From Holophagae bacterium (lineage in GTDB: Bacteria > Acidobacteriota > Holophagae > Acanthopleuribacterales > Acanthopleuribacteraceae): DNA of 64,000 bases. Shown piece by piece: positions 36,681 through 46,700 of the stretch (positions are counted from its first letter, which is position 1; the number at the start of each line of letters is the position of its first letter). The stretch covers positions 94,848 to 158,847 of the forward strand of contig JAUIFE010000004.1 in assembly GCA_030429565.1 (NCBI GenBank). Reading direction: 5' to 3'. A program made the position numbers and the translations under genes. The notes beneath the pieces are model-generated. The model made no database searches. It was not told the DNA's origin and saw nothing but the letters and a program-made list of their open reading frames with translations.

Positions 36681-39440
36681 TTAGTTTTGGTTGTCGGGTT
36701 GTTCTTCCGATTTGGCGAAGTCGCCGCCTTTGACGTAGCTCATTTTGTCGGCGTCAAAGTACTTCTTCATCACAACGTTCACTGCTTCGGGCTTCAAACC
36801 GCGTACTTGGTCTTCGAACTTTTTGTCGAAAGCCAAGGTGCGATCTTCTTCCAGGTAACGGCGCAGCGTGTTGACCAAACGGGAGTCGTTGGCGCGAGAA
36901 ACGATGTTTTGTTGCAGGTAACCGGAAACGGCGGAGTTGAGTTCTTCCTCGGTGACACCGTCATTAACCATGCGTTCGATTTCTTCACGGAAAGCTTCTT
37001 CCAATTTGGCCACGTTTTGTGGGGCCGCAATGGCGAAGGTCATCCAATTCGCATCGTTGTCGAGGTAGGCGACATCTAAAACGGAACCGACACCATACGA
37101 CAAACCTTCTTTCTGACGAATACGGGTTGCCAGGCGGCTGTTGAGGAAACCGCCGCCCATGATGAAGTTACCCATGACCAAGGCGGGGTAGTCGGCCGCG
37201 TCTTGTTTCAGGTCGAGGTTGAAGCCGGCGACAAAAACAGCGTTGGCTTTGTCGGGCGTTTCGAACTTTTGGTAGTTGGGTTCAATCGACTTGTAAGGAT
37301 TCTCAAGGCGCTGGTACTTTTTACCGGCTTTCCATTTGCCCATTTGTTTTTCGAGCAGGGCCACAACGGTGTCTTCTTCGAAATCACCAACGACGGCAAC
37401 TTTGGCGAAGGAAGCACCCAGGAATTGTTTGTGGAAGGCAACCAGGTCTTTTTGCTGAACGGCTTTGTACGCGGCAATATCTTCGTCGATGGTGCCGATG
37501 TAACGTGGGTGACCTTTGGGGTAGTGGTTGAACATGCGGCGCGTTTCGCGGAAAACGATGGCACGCGGTTCTTGACGACCGGATTCCAGTTGGGTCACTT
37601 GTTGGTTGATCAGCTCTTCCAATTCGCTTTCGGGGAAGGCGGGGTTTTTGAGGATGTCGGTTACCAATTCGATGGTGGCGGACAAGTTGGCTTTAACCGT
37701 TTGAATACGGATGCCGACGCCGTTGGACATACCGTTGATGTTGACGTCCGCTTTGAGTTCAGCCAATTTGCTTTGGATCTCTTCACGGTTCATTGACTTG
37801 CTGCCACGAATCAACATGTCGCCCATGACGGAAGCCAAAGTGCCTTTATCGTTGAGGGTCTTGGCATCGCCAAAGCTCAACAGGAAGGAAGCGTGAACCG
37901 ACTCGCCGCGCGTTTTCTTGGAGAGCAGGGCCAACTTCATGCCGTTTTTCAAGGTTTTGCGAACCACGTTGGCTTCGATGTTCTCAGGGGTGGGATCGAA
38001 AGCTTCGCCCATAGCGACGGCTTCTTTTCCTTTGTAGTCGGCCAACATTTCTTGGATGTTGGGCACGGCGGGGATCTCGGCGCGCTCGGGGTTCTCGGTA
38101 GGAATGAACTTGGCGATGGTGCGGTTGTTGCCGCGCAGGTACTTGGTCGCGGCAGCTTGAACCATTTCGGTGGTCACGGCTTCAACGCGATCACGGTGCA
38201 GGAAAAACAAACGCCAGTCACCCATGCCGATCCATTCAGACAAGGCCAAACCAATGCGTTCGGAAGAGTTCATGGCCAATTCAATGCCGCTCAACAGCTC
38301 GGCTTTGGCGCGTTTCACTTCTTCTTCGGTGATTTGGTTTTCTTTAACGTTTTCCAGGGTCTGAATCAAGGTAGAACGAGCGTCTTCCAAGGATTTCTCT
38401 TTGGGCACGACGGCGCCGAAAACGGCGATACCGGGTTCGGCCCATTGGAAGTTGAAGCCCATGGCTTGCGCGGACTTGCCGGTTTTCACCAAAGCTTTGG
38501 AGAGACGACCGGTGTCGCTGTTACCCATGATTTCAGTCATCACGGCAACGGCCGCCATTTCTTCGTGGGAGCCGGGCGGTGTTTTGTAGCCGGCTGCGAT
38601 CATTTGAATGTCGCCGGTACGCTCAATGGAGACTTCACGGCTGCCGTCTTGGGTGGGTTCCACGGTGTAAATTTCGGGCAATACGCGCTCGGGGCGGGGG
38701 ATCGGTGCAAAAAATTTGTTGACCAGGCCCAAGGCTTTGTTGGGTTCGAACTTACCGGCAACCAACAACACGGCGTTGTCGGGCTGGTAATAACGGCGGT
38801 AAAAGGCTTGCAAGCGATCGATGGGCACGTTCTCGATGTCGGAACGGGCGCCGATGGTGGACTTGCCGTAGTTGTGCCAAATAAAAGAACCGCTGAGCAA
38901 ACGCTGCAGGGTGATGCGGAAGGGGTTGTTCTCACCTGATTCAAACTCGTTGCGAACGACGGTCATTTCGCTGTCAAGATCCTTTTTGGCGATGAAGGAG
39001 TTGATCATGCGGTCGGCTTCCAAATCCAAGGCCCATTCCAGGTTCTCGTCGGTTGCGTTAAATGTCTCGTAGTAGTTGGTGCGGTCGGTCCAAGTCGTGC
39101 CGTTGGGGCGGGCGCCGTGTTGGGTCAATTCTTGGGGAATGTCGGGGTGACGCGGCGTCCCTTTAAAGACCAAGTGTTCCAGCAAGTGAGCCATACCGGT
39201 TTCGCCGTAGTTTTCGTGTTTGGAGCCGACGAGGTAGGTGATGTTCACCGTAATCGTTTCTTTGGTGGGGTCTGGAAACAGTAAGACGCGCAAGCCGTTC
39301 TCGAGTTGGTATTCCGTAATGCCTTCGACATTGCGGATCTCTGTCATGCCCTTGGGCAGTTGTGCAAGCAATGGGACGATGCAAAGCATGGCCGCCAGAA
39401 AAAATCGTCCCAACTTGAGACCGTGATGAAAAGTGTTCAC
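36681..39440 (-). CDS. M16-family zinc metallopeptidase with two domains
   Basis: GTG start at 39440 with an exact AGGAGG 8 nt upstream; 919 residues. A signal peptide at about 10-26 (GRFFLAAMLCIVPLLAQ) suggests periplasmic location. Two pitrilysin-type halves are present. The first has the inverted zinc motif HLLEH (His85, Glu88, His89) with the third ligand Glu165 in VVRNEFESG. The second half (about 485-900) lacks HxxEH but has the RxxxGLSYGVGS C-domain motif. This active/inactive pairing is usual for fused M16 peptidases that degrade small peptides in a closed chamber. Single gene with its own terminator. Confidence 0.95.
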   Translation of the reverse strand: MNTFHHGLKLGRFFLAAMLCIVPLLAQLPKGMTEIRNVEGITEYQLENGLRVLLFPDPTKETITVNITYLVGSKHENYGETGMAHLLEHLVFKGTPRHPDIPQELTQHGARPNGTTWTDRTNYYETFNATDENLEWALDLEADRMINSFIAKKDLDSEMTVVRNEFESGENNPFRITLQRLLSGSFIWHNYGKSTIGARSDIENVPIDRLQAFYRRYYQPDNAVLLVAGKFEPNKALGLVNKFFAPIPRPERVLPEIYTVEPTQDGSREVSIERTGDIQMIAAGYKTPPGSHEEMAAVAVMTEIMGNSDTGRLSKALVKTGKSAQAMGFNFQWAEPGIAVFGAVVPKEKSLEDARSTLIQTLENVKENQITEEEVKRAKAELLSGIELAMNSSERIGLALSEWIGMGDWRLFFLHRDRVEAVTTEMVQAAATKYLRGNNRTIAKFIPTENPERAEIPAVPNIQEMLADYKGKEAVAMGEAFDPTPENIEANVVRKTLKNGMKLALLSKKTRGESVHASFLLSFGDAKTLNDKGTLASVMGDMLIRGSKSMNREEIQSKLAELKADVNINGMSNGVGIRIQTVKANLSATIELVTDILKNPAFPESELEELINQQVTQLESGRQEPRAIVFRETRRMFNHYPKGHPRYIGTIDEDIAAYKAVQQKDLVAFHKQFLGASFAKVAVVGDFEEDTVVALLEKQMGKWKAGKKYQRLENPYKSIEPNYQKFETPDKANAVFVAGFNLDLKQDAADYPALVMGNFIMGGGFLNSRLATRIRQKEGLSYGVGSVLDVAYLDNDANWMTFAIAAPQNVAKLEEAFREEIERMVNDGVTEEELNSAVSGYLQQNIVSRANDSRLVNTLRRYLEEDRTLAFDKKFEDQVRGLKPEAVNVVMKKYFDADKMSYVKGGDFAKSEEQPDNQN

Positions 39441-39898
39441 GAAGTTGTCCTCCTAAGTTCTAAAAAGCGGTTGCGTTTCGCGTCGTATCCCGAAGTAATG
39501 GCGAATGGATCGAAAGCGGGCTGCCGAGGGAGTTGCATCACCCGTCTGAGGATCGAAGGCGGCGCCATCTTGTCGATGTCGGCCCATGTTGGGCTTAGCC
39601 GCAAACCGAAACGCAACGAACACTGATAGGAAACGCGCAAAGAAATCGATTGAGGGATCATCAGGGCACGAAAAAAATCACAAAAAATCATTTTGGGCGA
39701 GACCAAGCCTGATTGGGTCCAGTGGCTTAAGGCCAAACTTTCACCCTACAGAGATAAATAAGCAAAATCGGTAAAGTTAACCGCACCTTGCGTCTTTTCC
39801 CATGCCACCCAAGTACGAGTTTTCCCTTCATCGCTAACTCCATTTCGTGTAAAGTGGTTAGCGCCCGTTCTCTGTTTGTGGTGGGGCATTTTTAACCT
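39441..39898. other. 458-bp divergent intergenic region
   Basis: Lies between the M16 protease and ankyrin/FGE-like genes. Frames on both strands are Lys/Arg-rich and lack SD sites. Nothing else recognised. Confidence 0.35.
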
Positions 39899-41620
39899 AT
39901 GAATCAAAATCTCGATACGATTCTTGCCTGGATCTTGGTCCTCCTGGCTGGAATAGGATATGTCACCTTGGTCAAACCGAAGCCCCACGAACCGAAGCCC
40001 CGCACTCTTCCCGACGGTGAAGTCGATCTCGAGGTGCAGCGCGACTTTTTTGATCGTGTCGCGCGTGGCGATCACGAAGGGGTGCAGCAGTACCTCGACC
40101 AGAATTTTCCGGTAAACAAACCTTACCCGACCGGCAGGAAGCCGCTGTGGATCGCCGTCGAACGCGGTGATTTAGCGATGGTTCAGCGTTTGGCCGCCGC
40201 CGGCGCCGCTTTGGACGATGCCGACAGCACCGGCTGGACGCCGCTGATGTGGGCGGTACGTCGCGACCAGCGTGAGGTCGCCGCCTGGTTCATTGAGGCG
40301 GGCGTGCCGCTGGACCGTCAAAATGCCGAGGGCCAAACCGCGTTACACCTCGCCGCCGGTTATGGTAAATGCGAGATCCTTCATTTATTATTGGATGCCG
40401 GCGCCGATGCGACGCTCTGTGACGCCATGGGTCATCAACCCTTGCGTGCCGCTGTCGAAGAAAATGACCACGATGCCGCCGGCGCTTTGCTTGAAGCCGG
40501 AAATGATGCCCGCCTCGAAGACGGCGACGGCGTTGCGCCGCTCCATTTTGCGCAATCGCGGCCGGTACCCGACGAAGCGATGATTTCGCTGTTGCAATCC
40601 AAACAAGGTGCGCGTCCCAAGCCGCCCAAACAAAAAACCGGCGCCACGGCCGCGGAAAGCAAAGGCCCGCGTTCGCTGCCGTTTGGCGCTTTTTCGCTAT
40701 TGTTTTTAGCTGTCGCCGGTGTTTGGTTTCTCCTTCAAGAATCGCCGTTTACGCAAACCGACCAAGCGGCGGCCGCTGAGCCCGCTGAAGTCCCTATTCC
40801 CAAGGGTTTTGCTCACATTGTGGGCGGTCCTTTTAAGATGGGATGCGCGCCCGACGATTTGTTGTGTAACGAAGATGAGCAACCGCTCCACGAGGTTCAG
40901 GTCGACGGCTTTTTGTTGGGGCAGTACGAGGTGACCGTTGGTGAATACCGGCGTTTTGTGACGAGTGGGCACCCGCTTGCGCAAGGTCGAACCATGATTG
41001 AAAGCGACAACGACGATCTGCCGATCACCAAGGTGACCTGGTACGACGCGGTGGCCTACTGTAACTGGTTGTCGGCCGAGCACAAGCTGCAGCCCGTTTA
41101 TCGCTTTAACGACGATTGGGCCGCGATTCCCGTCGTGGCCGCCGAGGATTGTGCCGACGATTGCGCGCTGAAGTTTCCTTTGCAGCTCGAGCCCCAAGCC
41201 GATGGGTTCCGTTTGCCTACCGAAGCCGAATGGGAAAAGGCGGCGCGCGGCACCCAGCTTGCCAATATTTACCCTTGGGGCCCAGATCCGGTCATGAAAG
41301 ACAACCAGTTGCGCTGTAACTTCGACAGCGACGCGGTCATGCCGGTGGGGAGTTTTGCCTTTTATCGCGGTTTTGGCGATACCTACGATCTCGCCGGCAA
41401 TGTCGCCGAATGGGTTCAGGACTTTTACGCCGCCGATTACTATCAGCGTCAGCAAAATGCCAATCCGCTCAATGACGCGTTCGGCAATGAACGCGTCATT
41501 CGCGGCGGGAGTTTTCTGTCTTCGGAAAACGGCGTGCGGGTATCGGCACGGGATTTTGCCTACCCTTCGGCCGGCCAGGAAACGATTGGATTTCGAACCG
41601 CGCGCAATTGGGGCCGTTAA
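39899..41620 (+). CDS. ankyrin-repeat membrane protein with FGE-sulfatase-like domain
   Basis: A 573-residue protein with an N-terminal membrane helix (about 8-24), then ankyrin repeats (about 60-235; GWTPLMWAVRRDQREVAAWF, GQTALHLAAGYGKCEILHLL). A second membrane helix (about 261-282) is followed by a formylglycine-generating-enzyme-like domain (about 303-570: GGPFKMGC, QYEVTVGEYRRF, VTWYDAVAYCNWLS, GFRLPTEAEWEKAARG, YDLAGNVAEWVQD, VIRGGSF, GFRTAR). The position that carries the two catalytic Cys in true FGE (after GGSF) reads LSSENGVRVSARD, so sulfatase activation is unlikely. SD is weak. Convergent 4-nt overlap with the ABC transporter gene. Possibly a protein-interaction or sensor protein. 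Confidence 0.9.
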   Translation: MNQNLDTILAWILVLLAGIGYVTLVKPKPHEPKPRTLPDGEVDLEVQRDFFDRVARGDHEGVQQYLDQNFPVNKPYPTGRKPLWIAVERGDLAMVQRLAAAGAALDDADSTGWTPLMWAVRRDQREVAAWFIEAGVPLDRQNAEGQTALHLAAGYGKCEILHLLLDAGADATLCDAMGHQPLRAAVEENDHDAAGALLEAGNDARLEDGDGVAPLHFAQSRPVPDEAMISLLQSKQGARPKPPKQKTGATAAESKGPRSLPFGAFSLLFLAVAGVWFLLQESPFTQTDQAAAAEPAEVPIPKGFAHIVGGPFKMGCAPDDLLCNEDEQPLHEVQVDGFLLGQYEVTVGEYRRFVTSGHPLAQGRTMIESDNDDLPITKVTWYDAVAYCNWLSAEHKLQPVYRFNDDWAAIPVVAAEDCADDCALKFPLQLEPQADGFRLPTEAEWEKAARGTQLANIYPWGPDPVMKDNQLRCNFDSDAVMPVGSFAFYRGFGDTYDLAGNVAEWVQDFYAADYYQRQQNANPLNDAFGNERVIRGGSFLSSENGVRVSARDFAYPSAGQETIGFRTARNWGR

Positions 41621-43362
41621 GCCGCGTGGCGCGTCTTGAATTGGTGGTTGACCAAATCGCGATAAACCGGGTTGGCTTGAAGGAGCTGCTGGTGGTTACC
41701 GCTGCCCAAAACGCGACCTTGATCGAAAACGATGATTTGACCGGCGTCCTGAATGGTGGTTAAGCGGTGGGCCACCACCACCGTGGTCCGCGTTTTCATC
41801 AGTTCGGCCAAGGCGTTTTGAACCTCATACTCGGTTTGGGTATCCAAATGGGAGGTGGCCTCGTCGAGCATGAGGATTGGCGCGTCGCGAAGAACCGCGC
41901 GTGCAATGGCCAAGCGCTGGCGCTGACCGCCCGAGAGTTTGGTGCCGCGTTCACCAATATGGGTGTCCAATCCTTCCGGCATGGTGCGCACCACGCTGTC
42001 AATTTTGGCGGCTGCCAAGGCTTGGTACAGGGCTGTGTCGTCGTGGCTTTTGCTGCAACCGAACAGCAAATTATCGCGAATGGTACCGGCAATCATGGGT
42101 GCGTCCTGGGAGACGTAAGCTGTTTGGGCGCGCCAAGCCTGGAGTTGCGCCTCGTCTAAGCGGGTATTGCCAATGCGCAGGTCGCCGTGGCGGGGTTGGT
42201 AAAAACCGAGCAGTAAGGAGAGCAGGGTGCTTTTGCCGGAGCCACTGGTTCCAACCAGAGCGTTCACTTTGCCCGGCTGAAGGACGGCGCTGATGTTTTC
42301 CAAAACGGGCGGGCCGGGTTGACCCGCTTCCCCGTCGTAGGCGAAACTCAGGTTTTCAATGGCCAGCGGTTGGTTGCGGGCGTCCAGGTTCGCGATGCCG
42401 TCGTGTCGTTCTTCGTCTTCAGCCATCATGCCGACCAAGTGTTTTGATGCGCCAACGGCATGCTGCATCTCGGTGAAGAATACACTGAATTGCGCGATGG
42501 GAACGGCGACATGGAATAGGTACAACACAAAGGCGACGAGTGTGCCCATTTCCAAGGTGCCCGCCCCAACGCGAGCACCACCGTAGGCCAGCACGGCCAC
42601 CAAGGCGCCCATCATTGCCAAACTAACCAGCGGGGAGAGGATCGCTTGGATCGCCGTTTCACGCACACCCAAACGGCGCAGTTCTTCAATGGAGCGGCCG
42701 CCTTCTTCGTTGACCCAGCTTTCGGCACCGTGTGATTTGATTAAACGTATTTCTTGGAAAAAGTTGGTGAGGCGACCACTGAAGGCGGCCGTTTCGTCCT
42801 GAATCTTTTCACTAATTTTTTGGATCACAAACGAAACCGGACCGAGTACCAGACCGGCCAAAAGCACGCCGCCCAGCAACAACAAGGTCATGCGCCAATC
42901 GAGAAGCCATAAAATGGCGACCGCGCCAACCACGGTAAAGAGGCCGACGACCAGTGAAACGAGCTGGTAGGTGGCCACTTGATGCAGGGTCGTGGTGTCG
43001 TTGAGCACGCGGCCGGCAAGGGCGCCCGACTGGCGTTGGTCATAGTAAGCAACTGGTAAATGGACCAATTTGCCCAGCAAACCACGGCGTAAGTTGGCGA
43101 CAATGCCGTGTCCGGCGCGACCCAACAGGAAAAAACCCAAGGCACCGGTGACGGCCTCGATGGTGACGGCCCCGACCAAGAGGGCCAAGCTAACGCCTGG
43201 CACAACACCGGTACCGCCCATATCGACCAAATCACGGGTCAACAAAGGAATAGAAAGGGATACGGCGGCTTCGATGAGCATCAGGCAGCCGCCGAAAATC
43301 AGCCACTTTGGTTGAGATAGATGTTGGCCAATCAATCGAATGACCGCTTTGATGGATTCCAT
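41617..43362 (-). CDS. MsbA-type ABC exporter (fused permease-ATPase)
   Basis: A 581-residue half-transporter with AGGAGG 6 nt before the ATG. Six membrane helices in the first 300 residues (type IV exporter fold) are followed by the nucleotide-binding domain: Walker A VGTSGSGKSTLLS, Q-loop AYVSQDAPM, signature LSGGQRQRLAIARA, Walker B ILMLDEATSHLD and switch His in VVVAHRLTTI. It should work as a homodimer exporting lipids, peptides or drugs. It lies downstream of the PKS gene on the same strand, but 364 nt apart, so co-transcription is uncertain; export of the PKS product is a possibility. It overlaps the convergent gene by 4 nt. Confidence 0.94.
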   Translation of the reverse strand: MESIKAVIRLIGQHLSQPKWLIFGGCLMLIEAAVSLSIPLLTRDLVDMGGTGVVPGVSLALLVGAVTIEAVTGALGFFLLGRAGHGIVANLRRGLLGKLVHLPVAYYDQRQSGALAGRVLNDTTTLHQVATYQLVSLVVGLFTVVGAVAILWLLDWRMTLLLLGGVLLAGLVLGPVSFVIQKISEKIQDETAAFSGRLTNFFQEIRLIKSHGAESWVNEEGGRSIEELRRLGVRETAIQAILSPLVSLAMMGALVAVLAYGGARVGAGTLEMGTLVAFVLYLFHVAVPIAQFSVFFTEMQHAVGASKHLVGMMAEDEERHDGIANLDARNQPLAIENLSFAYDGEAGQPGPPVLENISAVLQPGKVNALVGTSGSGKSTLLSLLLGFYQPRHGDLRIGNTRLDEAQLQAWRAQTAYVSQDAPMIAGTIRDNLLFGCSKSHDDTALYQALAAAKIDSVVRTMPEGLDTHIGERGTKLSGGQRQRLAIARAVLRDAPILMLDEATSHLDTQTEYEVQNALAELMKTRTTVVVAHRLTTIQDAGQIIVFDQGRVLGSGNHQQLLQANPVYRDLVNHQFKTRHAA

Positions 43363-43726
43363 GGAAGCCTCCTGAGCTTTTTGTTCATCTCACAGAAGGC
43401 AATTTAGGCGCTGGTGACCGAATAGTCAAATCTAAAATGACCGAAGGGTTCTGTTTGGCCTGGACACCAACAGATACTCATCCTCGCCGTCCATCGCTAG
43501 GTGAATCTGTCCGTTTATATCCTGCTGGCCGGCTAAAGTGTGTGTTCTGGATGTGATTCTTTGAGTGTAAGTGTTGTTAATATTGGGTTTGTGTTGGTTG
43601 GGCGAAGGTGGTGTCCTGGTCCGATTCGAGCCGGATTTGAAGACACATTTAGGCGTCGGTCGGCGAATGCGAATCGGTAATTGAGGGGGTTGTCTGAGTT
43701 GTTACATTTTTTTTAAAAAAATATGA
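43363..43726. other. 364-bp region between PKS and ABC transporter genes
   Basis: Gene-free. Next to the PKS stop codon is TTTTTTTT-AAAAAAA (43707-43721), a weak A/T palindrome. No GC-rich terminator was seen, so read-through from the PKS gene into the exporter gene is possible. Confidence 0.35.
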
Positions 43727-46700
43727 CTAGAGAGTCAGTTCGTCCCAACCGTCTGCTTCTTCTTCCTCGGCCGGCGTCTGGTCGTCGGTGACCAAAGTGG
43801 CCAGGGTGCGCGCTTCCAGTAGCCGTTCCGCTAAGGCGCGAATCGTGCCCGCTTGGAAAAACCAAACAACCGGAATCGACATTTCCAAGTCCTGTTCTAT
43901 GCGGTTGCGCATTTCCAAGGCGAACAGTGAGGATAGACCGTATTCGTTGAGGCCGACGTCCGGCGATATTTGGGTGACTGGAAAGCGCAGGACATCGCTG
44001 AGCTGTTCGGCCAAATAATGTTCGACGATGGGCGCGCGTTCTTCGCGCGGCGCCGCGTCCAAGCGGGCGGTGATTTGTTCGGAACCCCGGCTGCGGGTTG
44101 ATGTATTGCTGTTGAGTAAGGAGAACAGCGGCTGTTGTTTGCGGCTATTGATTAGCCACGGCGGCAGCGGCGTTTTGGTAGCAATGACCTGGCTCAAAGG
44201 CGGTTCTGCAAAAAGTTGGTTGAGAACGGCCTTGCCCTCCGCCGGGCTGATACCGAAACGCGCGGCTGTGCCTTGCAATTGATCCGCCGCCAAACCGACG
44301 TCGCGCCAACCGCCCCAGTTGATGCTCAAGGCGGGCAGCCCCAGGCTGTGGCGGTAATCGGCCAGGGCGTCGAGAAACCCATTGGCGGCGGCATAGGCTG
44401 CTTGACCCGGCGTGCCGTTGAAGGCGGCGGTTGAGGAGAAATAAAGGGTGAAATCGAGTGGGGTGTCGGCGGTGAAGCGATGGAGATGCCAAGCGCTTTT
44501 GGCCTTGGCCGCCATCACCTTTGTATAGGCGTCATGGTCACTTTCACGCCAGGCCTGGTCGGCGACGACGCCGGCCGCGTGAAGGATGCCGCGCAGAGGG
44601 ATACCGGTTTGTTTGGCATTGTTCAAACAAGTGCTGACTTGGTGGTCATCGCTGAGGTCGGCTCCGATAACCCTTAGGTGGACGCCTCGGTCATTAAACT
44701 CTTGGCGAACCGCTTCGGCCAATTGACCGCGTCGACTCAGCAGCCAGATGTGGCGCGCCCCCAAGTCGGCCAAATGACGCGCAAACACTAAGCCCAACCC
44801 GCCTGTACCGCCGGTGATCCAGTAAAGGCCGTCTTCGCGAATGGTAAAGGAGGGCTTGGGCGCAACGGCTTCGACGGCGTTCTTGTCGAAGGTTAGGACG
44901 AGTTTGCCGACGTGGCGAGCCTGGCCGAGTGCGGCCAAGGCCTGGTCGACTTGGGCGAGGGGGTATGCTTGAAGTGGTTGCGGTCTAAAAATACCTTGGT
45001 TGATGTCCTCGCATACCTGATCGATACAGCGCGCCACCACCTCGGGCCGGTCTTCCATCCAGCGTGCCAAGTCCAGTGCCGTGTAGCTCAGGTTGCGCTG
45101 GAAGGGGAGTAAACCCAAACTTTGGTTTTCGTAGATGTCGCGTTTGCCAATTTCGACGAAACGGCCGTATGCCGCTGTTAGTTCAAGGCCGGCCCGCATG
45201 AGGTCGCCGGATAGGGCGTTCAGAACCACGTCGATGCCGCGGCCACCGCTATGGGCGCGAAACTGTTCGGCAAAATCCGGTGTGCGCGAATCGGCCACGG
45301 CAACCGCGCCCTGTTCTAATAGGTAGGCGCGCTTTTCAGGCGTGCCCGCTGTGGCGTAAATTGTTGCTCCCAATGCACGCGCCAATTGGAATGCCGCCAG
45401 GCCGGTCCCGCTTGCCGCTGAGTGGATCAAGACGCTTTCGCCAGGCTGTAAGCGGGCCAGATGGCGCAAGGCGACGGTTGCGGTCAGCGGTGCAATAAGC
45501 ATGGTCGCGGCTTGGTTGGGTTCAAGCCCCGCCGGCAAGGCCCGGACAAAATTTTGCGGCACCAACGCGAACGAAGCAAAAGCCGGGTTTGCGAGTGCGA
45601 AAACCGGTTGGCCGACACTGAAGCCGCGTGCCGGCGGCCCCAAGGCAACCACCGTGCCCGCGCATTCCGCACCTAACTTCGGCGTTTCCTGGTCAAGATC
45701 CGGACGTTGACCCATGGCGCCAAGCAAGTCGAGAAAATTAAGGCCGGCCGCCCTGACGGCAATCAGGACTTCGTCATCACTGGGGGTCGGTATTTCGTAA
45801 CGGACCGGGCGCACCGTCGCTAAGTTGCCCGGTTCAAGCGCCTCAACGACCAAACGCGCTGCATCTGGCCGACACCATTGGTGGGGCTGTTCGCTGAACG
45901 GCGGTTTTTCATAATGCACCAAACGTTGCGCATAGCGCTGGTTGGCTCGGTATTTAACGCGGTTCTCGTTGTCGGGATAAAGGACCTCGAAAACCAATTG
46001 CTCGTGCTCTTGATCGCGCGAGCGGCGATCCTCGCCCTCCACCTCTCGCGGTAGGCTTTCCAAATCCAAGCAGCGGGTTTGGAAGGCCGGATGTTCTTGG
46101 TTCAAGACGGCGGCGGTGGACCACAGCGGCGCCTGAAACGGGCAGCCCTGGCAATCTTCCGCACCGGTGCGCTCTGGAAAAGCGCCCTGGGTGAACAGCG
46201 TCAGCGGCAGGACTTGAAAGCGGCGTTGGTCGACCGCATCGAGGAGTGAGTTAGTTAGCTGGATCAGGGTGCGGCCGGAGAGGGCGGTAGCAGCCTCAAA
46301 GGCGGCGCTGTCACGACGGAGGATTTTAGGCGCATCAATGGCCCACAAGTACAAGATTCCGCGCCATTTCCGGCTGCTGAGTGCTTCCCATAAGCGCGAC
46401 CAGTCCGCGTTTGAGTCGGGATCGATCGCGGCCGATGTCGCGTTCAGGCTAAAGCTGTCGCTGCGTCGGACCAAGTAACCCGTTTGGCCGTGGTTGGCCA
46501 AGGCTTGGAGCAACCGTTCGGCTTCGCCGGCTTCGTCAGCGAACATTAGCCAAGCGCCGTCGCTACCACTTGGCTCACCGTGCAGCAGCGGCGCCACCGT
46601 CGTCCAGTGGAGCTGATACAAGAGCGAATCCTGTTCACCTGCCAGATCGGCCGCGCGAAAACGCAAATGATCGAGACGGAACAGAAGTGCGCCGTCACTG

